Of a stretch of DNA of 64,000 nucleotides, positions 29,016 to 36,901 are shown piece by piece. The translations under genes and the position numbers were made by a program. The notes under the pieces were generated by a model that did not search any database, was not told where the DNA came from, and was given only the letters and a program-made list of their open reading frames with translations. This DNA is from Methylopila henanensis (lineage in GTDB: Bacteria; Pseudomonadota; Alphaproteobacteria; Rhizobiales; Methylopilaceae), in the NCBI RefSeq assembly GCF_042681025.1, contig NZ_JBHUER010000010.1, positions 124,001 to 188,000 of the forward strand. Direction: 5' to 3'. The number at the start of each line of letters is the position of its first letter. Position 1 is the first letter of the stretch.

Positions 29016-30352
29016 GCCGACAGCCGCTCCGCCGCCCGCGCGCGGCCGATGAACGGCAGCAGCTTCGCGAGCTCCGGGCCGTGCGGCTCGCCGGTCAGCG
29101 CGACTCTCAGCGGCGCGAACAGCGCGCGGCCTTTGGCGCCCGTGGCGGCGGAGACCGCGGAGGTCCACGCCTTCCAGGTCGCCTCGTCCCACGGCTCGGC
29201 CGGCAGCAGCGCCAGGGCTTCGGCGACGAGACCGGCGTCCTCCGGCGCGGGCCGCGGGGCGTCGGGCTTAAGCGGACGGGTCGCGATGCGCCACCAGTCG
29301 GCCGCCTCCCCGAGCGTGGCGAGGTTGCCGCGCACCGCCTCCCAGAACGCGGGCCCGCCTTCGACGCCGAGGGCGTCAAGACGATCGGCGACGGCGTCAT
29401 ACGGCAAGGCGTGCAGCGTCTTGGCGGACAGCGCCGCTAGCTCCTCCATGTCGACGCGGGCCGGAGCGCGCGACAGCCGCGAAAGCTCGACCAGGCCCGC
29501 CAGTTCGTCGAGCGAGGAGACCGGCCGCACCGCCTCCGCCGAGCCGATCAGCACGGCGTAGGCCGCGACCGCGAGCGGCTCGATTCCCTGCTCCCGCAGC
29601 GCTCGGAGCGACAGGCTGCCCTCGCGCTTCGACAGTCCGGCCCCATCGGCGGAGGTCAGCAGGTTGTGATGGGCGAAGGCCGGCGGCGGGGCGCCGAGCG
29701 CCGCGAACATGTCGATCTGCGCCGCGGTGTTGGCCACATGGTCCTCGCCGCGGACCACAGCGGTCACGCCCATGCCGGCGTCGTCGACGACGCTCGTGAA
29801 GACGTAGAGGAACGAGCCGTCGTCGCGTCGGACGACCGGGTCCGACAGGCTGGAGAGGTCGAAGCCCTGCAGCCCGCGCACGCCGTCCGGCCATTCGACG
29901 CGGCCGCCCGACAGACGGAAGCGCCAGTGCGGGCGCCGCCCCTCGGCCTCGAGCGCGGCGCGGCGCTCGTCGGTCAAACGGAGCGCGGCGCGGTCGTAGA
30001 CCGGCGGGCGGCCGGAGGCGCGAGCGAGCTTGCGGGCGAGTTCGAGCTCCGGCTCGCTCTCATAGGCGGGATAGACCCTGCCCTCCGCGACCAGCCGGTC
30101 GAACGCCGCGACATAGGCGTCGCCGCGATCAGACTGCCGGACCTCGTCGTCCGGCGCCAGGCCGAGCCAGGCGAGATCCTCGCGGATGCCCTCGACATAC
30201 TCCTCACGCACACGGGCGCGGTCGGTGTCGTCGAGCCGGAGCACGAAGCGCGCGGCCTGCTTGCGCGCCATCAGCGCGTTCAGCAGCAGCGTGCGGGCGT
30301 TGCCGAGATGGAGGAAGCCGGTCGGCGACGGCGCGAAGCGGTAGACGGCCAT
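29012..30352 (-). CDS. gltX: Glutamate--tRNA ligase
   Basis: A 446-residue class I aminoacyl-tRNA synthetase. It has a HIGH-type motif (FAPSPTGFLHLGNART), FVLRLDDTDRARV, and a KMSKS-type LSKREGS. A full C-terminal anticodon-binding region follows, which distinguishes it from the ~300-residue glutamyl-Q tRNA(Asp) synthetase. Alphaproteobacteria often have two GltX paralogues, and discriminating Glu from Glu/Gln charging is not possible here. Start ATG 30352 (MAVYRFAPSPTG). Confidence 0.93.
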   Translation of the reverse strand: MAVYRFAPSPTGFLHLGNARTLLLNALMARKQAARFVLRLDDTDRARVREEYVEGIREDLAWLGLAPDDEVRQSDRGDAYVAAFDRLVAEGRVYPAYESEPELELARKLARASGRPPVYDRAALRLTDERRAALEAEGRRPHWRFRLSGGRVEWPDGVRGLQGFDLSSLSDPVVRRDDGSFLYVFTSVVDDAGMGVTAVVRGEDHVANTAAQIDMFAALGAPPPAFAHHNLLTSADGAGLSKREGSLSLRALREQGIEPLAVAAYAVLIGSAEAVRPVSSLDELAGLVELSRLSRAPARVDMEELAALSAKTLHALPYDAVADRLDALGVEGGPAFWEAVRGNLATLGEAADWWRIATRPLKPDAPRPAPEDAGLVAEALALLPAEPWDEATWKAWTSAVSAATGAKGRALFAPLRVALTGEPHGPELAKLLPFIGRARAAERLSA

Positions 30353-30360
30353 GCCGGCGC

Positions 30361-30885
30361 TCACCGGCCGCAGTCGCGGAGCCACATGCCGCCGGTCGGC
30401 GTCAGCTCCGGGTCGGGATTGCCGCTCCAGTAGGCGAAGGCGCGCTGCAGCTCGGGGAGGAACACCGCCGCCGGCGCGGGGGCGTCGAGCCCGGCGGGCT
30501 CCGCGCGCCGGAAGCGCTCGTCGAAGAAGTGGATCGGCGAGGCTGGGGCGTCGTCGTCCTGCGCCTCGGCCTCGGACCGGGCGCCGATGCGCCCGCCGGG
30601 CGTCGTCGGCGTCTTCGAGGCGCGGCGCTGATCGAGGACGAGCTCGGCGTAGCTTTCGCCCGTGCCGGTGGCGGCGGCGAGCCGGAAGCGGTACTGCGCG
30701 CCGGAGCCGAGCGACATGGCGAAACCGAACGGGCTCTCGGCGCTGGCGCGGCTGATTGGCGCGAAGCGGAGCGCCGCCGTCTCGCCTTCCGCCGGCCGGT
30801 AGGTGGCGGCGCCCAGCGTGCAGCCGGCGGCGTCGGCCTGTCCCGACAGCGCCGCGAGCATGGCGAGGGCCGCGGCCGCCTTCAC
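30361..30885 (-). CDS. Hypothetical exported protein
   Basis: A 174-residue protein with a clear Sec signal peptide (MKAAAALAMLAALSGQADA), a mature part with one Cys pair (CTLGAATYRP near the start, LRDC at the end) and a conserved-looking GGMWLRDCGR tail. I do not recognise a family. It overlaps the upstream nadE by 4 bp (ATGA) and precedes gltX by 8 bp, so it is co-transcribed with both. Confidence 0.7.
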   Translation of the reverse strand: MKAAAALAMLAALSGQADAAGCTLGAATYRPAEGETAALRFAPISRASAESPFGFAMSLGSGAQYRFRLAAATGTGESYAELVLDQRRASKTPTTPGGRIGARSEAEAQDDDAPASPIHFFDERFRRAEPAGLDAPAPAAVFLPELQRAFAYWSGNPDPELTPTGGMWLRDCGR

Positions 30886-32570
30886 CTCGCCGCTCCGGGA
30901 TCGCGGAAGCGGTTGACGATGGGATAGCGGCGATCGCGCCCGAAGTTGCGCGCCGTCACCTTCACGCCGGGCGCGGCCTGCCGGCGCTTGTATTCGGCGA
31001 GATAGAGCAGCCGCTCGACCTTGCGCACGGTCTCCTCGTCGAAGCCGTCCGCCACCAGGTCGGCGACGCGCCGCTCGTCCTCGACAAGTCCGATCAGGAT
31101 CGCGTCGAGCACGTCGTAGGGCGGCAGGCTGTCGGCGTCCTTCTGGTTCTCACGCAGCTCGGCGGTCGGCGGCTTGTCGATGATCGCGACCGGGATCACC
31201 TCGCCGTCCGGCCCGAGCGCGTCCTCCGGCTTCCAGCCGTTCCGGAGCGCCGAGAGACGGAACACCTGCGTCTTGTAGAGGTCCTTGATCGGGTTGAAGC
31301 CGCCGTTCATGTCGCCGTAGAGCGTGGCGTAGCCGACGGACATCTCGGACTTGTTGCCGGTGGTCACGACCATCGGCCCGAACTTGTTGGAGATCGACAT
31401 CAGCAGCATGCCGCGGGCGCGGCTCTGCAGGTTTTCCTCGGTGACGTCGCGGTCGCGGCCTTCGAACAGCGGCGCCAGCACGGCCTCGAAGCCCTCGACC
31501 GCGGGCGCGATCGGCAGTGTGTCGTACCGGACGCCGAGCGCGCGGGCGCAAGCGTCCGCGTCCCGCAGGCTGTCGTCGGACGTGAAACGGTAGGGCAGCA
31601 TCACGCAGCGCACGCGCTCGGGCCCCAGCGCGTCGACCGCCATCGCGGCGCAGAGCGCCGAGTCGATCCCGCCGGACAGGCCGAGCACCACGCCGGGAAA
31701 GCCCGACTTGTTCACATAGTCGCGGAGGCCCAGCACGCAGGCGCGATAGTCGGCCCGGTCGCCCTCCTCCAGCGTCGCCTTCGGCCCGCCCTCGCAAGCC
31801 CAGCGGCCGTCCGCGCCCTTACGCCAGACCGTGGTGACGACCTCGTCCACGAAGCCGCGCATCTGGAAGGCGAGCGAGCAGTCGGCGTTGAGCGCGAAGG
31901 AGCCGCCGTCGAAGACAAGCTCGTCCTGGCCGCCGATCTGGTTGAGGTAGACGAGCGGCAGCCCGCTTTCGACCACGCGGGCGGCGACAACGTTCAGTCG
32001 CGTCTCCGCCTTGCCGCGCCAGTACGGCGAACCGTTCGGCACGAGCAGGATCTCGGCGCCGGTCTCGACGAGGCAGTCGACCACCTCGTCGCCCCAGATG
32101 TCCTCGCAGACAGGCACGCCGACGCGCACGCCCCGCACCGCGATCGGCCCCGGCAGGGGACCGGCCGCGAACACGCGCTTCTCGTCGAACACGCCGTAAT
32201 TGGGCAGGTCGACCTTGTAGCGCACGCCCGCCACCGCGCCGCCGGCGAGGTGGGCGTAGGCGTTGTAGAGCCCGCGTTCGTCCTTCCATGGCAGGCCGAT
32301 CAGCACGTCCGGCCCGCCGTCGGCGGTGTCGGCGGCGAGTTCGTCGAGCGCGGCGCGGCAGGCCTCCTGGAAGGACGGCTTCAGCACCAGGTCCTCCGGC
32401 GGATAGCCGGCGAGGAACAGCTCCGAGAACATCACCACGTCCGCGCCCTGCCCCGCGGCCTCGGCGCGGAGACGGCGGGCGAGCGCGAGGTTGCCGCGCA
32501 CGTCGCCCATGACCGGATTCGCCTGGGCGAGCGCGATGCGGAGCGTGTCGGGCGTGTGGGCTGCGGCCAT
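30882..32570 (-). CDS. nadE: Glutamine-dependent NAD+ synthetase
   Basis: A 562-residue, two-domain enzyme. The N-terminal nitrilase-like glutaminase has its Glu, Lys and Cys (MFSELFLAGYPPEDL, YKVDLPNYGVFDE, GVPVCEDIWG). The C-terminal ATP-pyrophosphatase has VLGLSGGIDSALCA. It amidates nicotinic acid adenine dinucleotide to NAD using glutamine-derived ammonia. First gene of a nadE-hypothetical-gltX unit. Confidence 0.95.
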   Translation of the reverse strand: MAAAHTPDTLRIALAQANPVMGDVRGNLALARRLRAEAAGQGADVVMFSELFLAGYPPEDLVLKPSFQEACRAALDELAADTADGGPDVLIGLPWKDERGLYNAYAHLAGGAVAGVRYKVDLPNYGVFDEKRVFAAGPLPGPIAVRGVRVGVPVCEDIWGDEVVDCLVETGAEILLVPNGSPYWRGKAETRLNVVAARVVESGLPLVYLNQIGGQDELVFDGGSFALNADCSLAFQMRGFVDEVVTTVWRKGADGRWACEGGPKATLEEGDRADYRACVLGLRDYVNKSGFPGVVLGLSGGIDSALCAAMAVDALGPERVRCVMLPYRFTSDDSLRDADACARALGVRYDTLPIAPAVEGFEAVLAPLFEGRDRDVTEENLQSRARGMLLMSISNKFGPMVVTTGNKSEMSVGYATLYGDMNGGFNPIKDLYKTQVFRLSALRNGWKPEDALGPDGEVIPVAIIDKPPTAELRENQKDADSLPPYDVLDAILIGLVEDERRVADLVADGFDEETVRKVERLLYLAEYKRRQAAPGVKVTARNFGRDRRYPIVNRFRDPGAAR

Positions 32571-32635
32571 GCCGCCCGTCTAGCGCCAAGCCGCCCCCGC
32601 CGCAATCGCGGCGAGGACGGTGAAGCGCGCCGTCC

Positions 32636-32962
32636 TCAGTTCAAGCGGATTTCGGCGCGCACCGGCCGGAAATCGGCCGGGCCGATCAGCGCCTTGTGCC
32701 CGACGCGCACGGAATGAAGCATCCCCTCGATCTCGCGCCGCCACCAGTCGAGGAAGGAGCGCAGGACCGGGTAGTCCGGCGCCCGGTCGTACTCCTGCCA
32801 GACATAGGCCTGCAGCAGCGCCGGATGGTCCGGCAACCGATAGAGAATCTCGGCGGTCGTCAGGCCGAAGCCGTCGAGCTGGCGGGCGAACTCGCCCGTC
32901 GGCCGCGTCAAGGCCGGTTTCGTCGTTTCGTCGGGGGTTGAGGAGATTCCGCGTCCGCTCAT
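32636..32962 (-). CDS. usg: Usg protein family
   Basis: A 108-residue protein with EFARQLDGFGLTTAEILYRLPDHPALLQAYVWQEYD and the C-terminal block LDWWRREIEGMLHSVRVGHKALIGPADFRPV, characteristic of the alphaproteobacterial Usg family (COG5425). Usg was named from trp-linked loci; function unknown. ATG 32962 has SD GGGAG six bases upstream. Confidence 0.88.
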   Translation of the reverse strand: MSGRGISSTPDETTKPALTRPTGEFARQLDGFGLTTAEILYRLPDHPALLQAYVWQEYDRAPDYPVLRSFLDWWRREIEGMLHSVRVGHKALIGPADFRPVRAEIRLN

Positions 32963-33191
32963 TTCGAACTCCCTCGCTGGCGGGCGCGGTCGCCAGCGCG
33001 CCCTAACCTCATGTTGAGACGTCGACACCGATCATGACAATTCTCTAAAGTTAAAAATCTATTGATATCATGTTGTTAGCAGCATTCCACGGCGAGTGCC
33101 AGCAGGGGCGCAAGCATTCGTCGATCCGTAAGGGAGCCGCCGCCGTATGTCGTCTTGGCTCCCGCGCCGACAACAACAAGAGACGGTCCCG

Positions 33192-33716
33192 ATGCGCTCC
33201 GCCGCCCTCGCCTTCGCCTTCATGGCCGCCGCCTTGGCTACGGCTGCGCCCGAGGCGCGCGCCGGCTGCTTCAACGACTGCTTCGGCTCGAAGATGCAGG
33301 GCGACACCGACGACATCGCCGCGAAGGACTTCGCCCGCGAATGCCGCGCGACCTGCGACGCCCAGTCCGCCGACCGGATGGCGAGCGCCGGCGTAGACCC
33401 CGCCCGCCTGCAGACGTGCAAGGCCGAGCGGCTCAGCCTCGAGCAGTTTCGCGACGTGCGCGCCGCAAGCCCGTCCTACCGGGTGCAGTCGAACATCTTC
33501 CTGTGGGACGTGGTGAACCCCTACCCCGACAAGGCGCTGACCCGGATCGAGGTCTCGACCCAGACCCTGGAGCTGCAGGAGCTGACCCTGACCGGCACGG
33601 GCCTCGCGCCGCCCTCCTCGACCGCGACCTTCGTGATACCCGAGTTCTATGAGGGCTATCCCGCCGTGCGCTTCACCGCCAAGATCCGCGCGATCTGGGC
33701 GTGCGAGGTGAAATGA
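33192..33716 (+). CDS. Hypothetical exported protein with N-terminal cysteines
   Basis: A 174-residue protein with signal peptide MRSAALAFAFMAAALATAAPEARA, followed by a Cys-rich segment (CFNDCFG ... CRATCDAQ ... LQTC) likely forming disulfides, then a beta-rich half with SNIFLWDVVNPYPDKAL and a final CEVK. No family recognised. Its stop overlaps the start of the DUF488 gene (ATGA, 33713-33716). Confidence 0.7.
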   Translation: MRSAALAFAFMAAALATAAPEARAGCFNDCFGSKMQGDTDDIAAKDFARECRATCDAQSADRMASAGVDPARLQTCKAERLSLEQFRDVRAASPSYRVQSNIFLWDVVNPYPDKALTRIEVSTQTLELQELTLTGTGLAPPSSTATFVIPEFYEGYPAVRFTAKIRAIWACEVK

Positions 33717-34183
33717 GCGAACTGTTCACGATCGGCTACGAGGGCGCGACGCCTTCGGCGCTCGCCGACGCGCTGGTGGAGGCCGGCGTCGAGGTGCTGG
33801 TGGACGTGCGGGCGGTGGCGAACTCCCGCCGGCCGGGCTTCTCCAAGCGCGCCCTCGCGGCGGGACTGGACGAGCGCGGCGTCGGCTATCTGCACCTGCG
33901 CGCCCTCGGCACGCCGGCGGACGGGCGGGCCGCGGCCCGCGCCGGGCGTCACGCCGAGATGCGGGCGATCTTCGAGGAGCACCTGCGCACCGAAGGCGCT
34001 CAAGGTGAACTGCGCGACCTGAAGGAGCTCGTGCGAAACGGCCGCCGGCTGTGCCTGCTCTGCTTCGAGCGCGAGCCGGAGCACTGCCACCGGCAGATGA
34101 TCGCCGAACGCGTCGACGCGACGCTCGACGACGTCACGATCGCGCATCTGCACCCGCTGCCGGCGAGCTTCGTTCCGGGTTGA
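33713..34183 (+). CDS. DUF488 family protein
   Basis: A 156-residue protein with the DUF488 signatures FTIGYEGATPSALADAL, VDVRAVANSRRPGFSKRAL, YLHLRALGTP and LLCFEREPEHCHRQMIAE. Function unknown. The Cys-His motif (LCFE...CHR) is conserved in the family. It is translationally coupled to the preceding exported protein. It converges on the cyanuric-acid/biuret operon; no strong terminator seen in the 53 bp gap. Confidence 0.87.
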   Translation: MSELFTIGYEGATPSALADALVEAGVEVLVDVRAVANSRRPGFSKRALAAGLDERGVGYLHLRALGTPADGRAAARAGRHAEMRAIFEEHLRTEGAQGELRDLKELVRNGRRLCLLCFEREPEHCHRQMIAERVDATLDDVTIAHLHPLPASFVPG

Positions 34184-34236
34184 CCCTTTGCTCTCCTCTC
34201 GAGAGCGCCTGCCGTCGACGACTTCTCGACCGCCCC

Positions 34237-34923
34237 TCAGGCCGCCGAGCGCGCGGTTCCGGCGGAGATCGCGGCGATGGCGGAGGCGGAATCGGACACC
34301 CAGCCGAAGATGCCGCCCTGCGCCTTGATCATCTTCAGCCCGTATTCGTGGAACTCCGCGAAGTAGGAGGCGCAGCAGTCGCCGAGGACCACGCAGCGGT
34401 AGCCGCGGTCGTTCGCCTCGCGCACCGTGGTGTTGACGCAGACCTCGGTGGTGACGCCGCAGACGAGCAGCGTGTCGATCCCGCGGTTCCGCAGCATCAG
34501 CTCCAGATCGGTCTGGTAGAACGCGCCCTTGCCCGGCTTGTCGATCACCGGCTCTCCGGGAGCCGGCGCAAGGTCGGCGATGATGTCGTGGCCGGCCTCG
34601 CCGCGGATCAGGATGCGGCCCATCGGGCCGGGCGCGCCGATGCGCAGCGACGGGTCCCCGCGCTCGACCTTGGCCTTCGGCGCGTCGGAGAGGTCCGGCC
34701 GGTGGCCTTCGCGGGTGTGGACCACCAGCAGGCCCGCGCCGCGCGCCGCCGCGAGGATCGCCTGGCACGGCCCCACCGCGGCGGCGAGGCGGCCGACGTC
34801 GTTTCCGAGCGTTTCGCCGAAGCCCCCCGGCTCCAAAAAATCGCGCTGCATGTCGATGATGATGAGCGCCGTCCTCGCGAGATCGACGAGGATGGGCTGC
34901 GGCTCTGCTGCGATTTCGATCAC
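34237..34923 (-). CDS. Cysteine hydrolase (isochorismatase-like, biuret-hydrolase-related), last operon gene
   Basis: A 228-residue cysteine hydrolase with the triad Asp24 (IIIDMQRDF), Lys129 (DKPGKGAF) and Cys162 (GVTTEVCVNTT). It shares HTREGHRPDLSD, GRILIRGEAGHDII and MIKAQGGIFG with the biuret hydrolase at 41274-41978, so it is a diverged paralogue in the same operon, lacking the N-terminal FVEADPY extension. The start is GTG 34923 with SD GAGGAG at good spacing; longer frames upstream are non-homologous. Likely hydrolyses a ureido or amide intermediate; exact substrate unknown. Confidence 0.82.
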   Translation of the reverse strand: MIEIAAEPQPILVDLARTALIIIDMQRDFLEPGGFGETLGNDVGRLAAAVGPCQAILAAARGAGLLVVHTREGHRPDLSDAPKAKVERGDPSLRIGAPGPMGRILIRGEAGHDIIADLAPAPGEPVIDKPGKGAFYQTDLELMLRNRGIDTLLVCGVTTEVCVNTTVREANDRGYRCVVLGDCCASYFAEFHEYGLKMIKAQGGIFGWVSDSASAIAAISAGTARSAA

Positions 34924-34952
34924 GGCGCACTCCTCGTCCGGGAATGAGGCGG

Positions 34953-35336
34953 TCAGGCCTCGTCGATCACGCTCACATGGGCCGCGACGACCTTCCATCC
35001 GTCGGGAAAGCGGACCCAGGTCTGGCTCTGCCGGCCGATCCGGCCCGGCGCGCCGTCGCGGCGGAACAGCGTGTTGGCGACCGCGAAATCGCGGCCGTAG
35101 GTGGTGATCAGCGTGCGTTCTAGCGCGCGCGCGAGGCCCTGCGGCGAGCGCGCCCGCCGGAACGCGCGGATCGCGTCCATGCCGTAGAGGTTCTCGCCGC
35201 CGCCGTAGCGCAGCGTCAGCGGATCGTCGCGGAACAGCGCCTCGAGCGTCGGCACGTCGTTGCCGACGAGCGCGGCTTCGTAGGCCGCGAACACGGCCTC
35301 GACCTCGGCCTTCACCTCGGGAATGTCGATCTCCAA
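34953..35336 (-). CDS. atzH: AtzH/HpxZ-like protein (DUF3225, SnoaL/NTF2 fold)
   Basis: A 127-residue cone-shaped NTF2-like protein: EVKAEVEAVFAAYEAALVGNDVPTLEALFRDDPLTLRYGGGENLYGMDAIRAFRRAR, ending WKVVAAHVS. It matches HpxZ of oxalurate catabolism and AtzH of cyanuric acid catabolism; AtzH has been suggested to convert or deaminate a ureido-acid intermediate. The start is TTG 35336 with SD GGAGG five bases before it. It follows AtzE by 9 bp, the same AtzG-E-H order as in relatives. Confidence 0.85.
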   Translation of the reverse strand: MEIDIPEVKAEVEAVFAAYEAALVGNDVPTLEALFRDDPLTLRYGGGENLYGMDAIRAFRRARSPQGLARALERTLITTYGRDFAVANTLFRRDGAPGRIGRQSQTWVRFPDGWKVVAAHVSVIDEA

Positions 35337-35345
35337 CGTCGCCTC

Positions 35346-36704
35346 CTAAAACGCCGGGGCGCGAACGCCGGCGACGCCGTCGCGCTCCAGCGCGCGGGCG
35401 ACCCGCAGGGCGTCCGCCTCCCGCCACGGCGGCGCGATGATCTGCACGCCGAGCGGCAGGCCGTCGTCGAGCCAGACGGGCGCGGCCGCGACCGGCAGGC
35501 CGATGAACGAGATCGGCTGGGTGAACAGGCCGAGGTTCGGGCGCACCGGCATGGTCTCGCCGTCGAGCGTGAAGGTGGTCTGGCCGAGCTTCGGCGCGCG
35601 GCAGGGCGTCGCCGGCGCGATCAGGATGTCGACGTCCTCGAACGCCTTCGCGACGGCGCCGGCGAACCAGCGGCGGAAGCGCTGCGCCTGCGCGACGAAG
35701 GCGGCCGGCACCGTCGCTCCCGCGATCAGGCGGTCGCGCACCGCGGGGTCGAAGTCGTCCGGCCGCGTCCTTAGCCGGTCGAGATGCAGCGCCGCTCCCT
35801 CGGTCGCGGAGATCACATAGGCCGCCGCGCGGGCGCGCGCCGCCTCGGGCAAGGTGACGACCCGGTCCGCGCCGAGGCTGTTCGCGACGCGCGCCACCGC
35901 CTCGAAGCAGTCGGGCTCGCCCTTCTCGGCGAAATAGCCGCCGAGCGTCGCGATCCGCAGGCCAGCGACGCCGTCCTCCAGCGACGCGGTCGCGGGCTCC
36001 GGATCGCGCGTGGTCGTCGCGGCGTCGGCTGAGTCCGGCCCCTGCATCGCGTCATAGGCAAGCGACAGCAGCCACACGGAGCGGGCCAGCGGCCCGACAT
36101 GGTCGAAGCTGTGGACGAAGGGAAAGGTCCCGGCGCGGGTCAGCCGGCCGTAGGTCGGCTTCAGGCCGAAGCAGCCGCACAGGGCCGACGGCACGCGGAT
36201 CGAGCCGTTGGTGTCCGAGCCCAGCGCCACGTCGACGAAGCCGGCCGCGACCGCGGCGCCCGAGCCGCCGGAGGAGCCGCCGGTCATGCGGGTCAGGTCG
36301 TGCGGGTTGCGCGACGGGCCGTCATGGACGTTCTCGCCGGTGAAGTCATAGGCGTACTCGCCCATGTTCAGCCCGCCGAGCAGGACCGCGCCGGCCGCCT
36401 CCATGCGGCGGACGAGCTCCGCGTCGCGCTCCGCCGGGGCGCGTTCGCGGTTGATCTTCGATCCGGCGCGGGTCGGCAGGCCGGCGATGTCGAACAGGTT
36501 CTTCGCCGCGAAGGTGACGCCCGCGAGCGGTCCGTCGGCGCCGGAGGCGTCCTGCGCGCGCGCCGCCGCCACCGCACGGTCGGCGGTGACGTCGGTGAAG
36601 GCGCCGACACGGCCGTCATGCGCCGCGATTCTCGCGAGCGCCGCGGAAACCGTCTGCTCCATGGCGCCGGACGATGGGGATTTGACGGATGCGGACGCGG
36701 TCAT
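35346..36704 (-). CDS. atzE: 1-carboxybiuret hydrolase subunit AtzE (HpxY-like amidase)
   Basis: A 452-residue amidase-signature enzyme with Lys68 (AAKNLFD), cis-Ser144 (GGSSGGSG) and nucleophile Ser168 (GSDTNGSIRVP). The 24-residue Ser-Ser spacing is correct. It belongs to the AtzE/HpxY branch (NMGEYAYDFTGENVHDGPSRNPHD). AtzE with AtzG deaminates 1-carboxybiuret; HpxY acts in oxalurate metabolism. It overlaps atzG by 4 bp (ATGA). The AtzG and AtzH neighbours together with AtzF and a ring-opening enzyme favour the cyanuric-acid role. Confidence 0.88.
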   Translation of the reverse strand: MTASASVKSPSSGAMEQTVSAALARIAAHDGRVGAFTDVTADRAVAAARAQDASGADGPLAGVTFAAKNLFDIAGLPTRAGSKINRERAPAERDAELVRRMEAAGAVLLGGLNMGEYAYDFTGENVHDGPSRNPHDLTRMTGGSSGGSGAAVAAGFVDVALGSDTNGSIRVPSALCGCFGLKPTYGRLTRAGTFPFVHSFDHVGPLARSVWLLSLAYDAMQGPDSADAATTTRDPEPATASLEDGVAGLRIATLGGYFAEKGEPDCFEAVARVANSLGADRVVTLPEAARARAAAYVISATEGAALHLDRLRTRPDDFDPAVRDRLIAGATVPAAFVAQAQRFRRWFAGAVAKAFEDVDILIAPATPCRAPKLGQTTFTLDGETMPVRPNLGLFTQPISFIGLPVAAAPVWLDDGLPLGVQIIAPPWREADALRVARALERDGVAGVRAPAF

Positions 36705-36901
36705 GGACGGAACACCGGGGCAGGCTCCAGCTCGTCGTCGAACGCGAAGCGGGACACGAGACGCGCCGCGGCCATCGTCGCGGCGAGATGGGCGAGGGTC
36801 GAGGCGCGGGACTCCGGCGCGACGGTCAGGCCGAGCAGCGCGGTCGCCGCGTCGAGATGCGCCTCGAGTTCGGCCGGCGAGAGCGGCGGGACGGCGCTCA
36901 T
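36701..36901 (-). CDS. atzG: 1-carboxybiuret hydrolase small subunit AtzG (HpxX-like, DUF4089)
   Basis: A 66-residue helical protein ending FDDELEPAPVFRP, the conserved C-terminus of AtzG/HpxX that inserts at the AtzE active site as in a GatC-like partner. It overlaps the upstream atzF and the downstream atzE by 4 bp each. It is required for stability and activity of AtzE in the characterised Pseudomonas system. Confidence 0.88.
   Translation of the reverse strand: MSAVPPLSPAELEAHLDAATALLGLTVAPESRASTLAHLAATMAAARLVSRFAFDDELEPAPVFRP

Noticed and set aside
29012..30352. Glutamyl-Q tRNA(Asp) synthetase as an alternative to GltX
   Set aside because: The protein is 446 residues with a full anticodon-binding region and an intact KMSKS-type loop, while GluQ-RS is about 300 residues and lacks that region.
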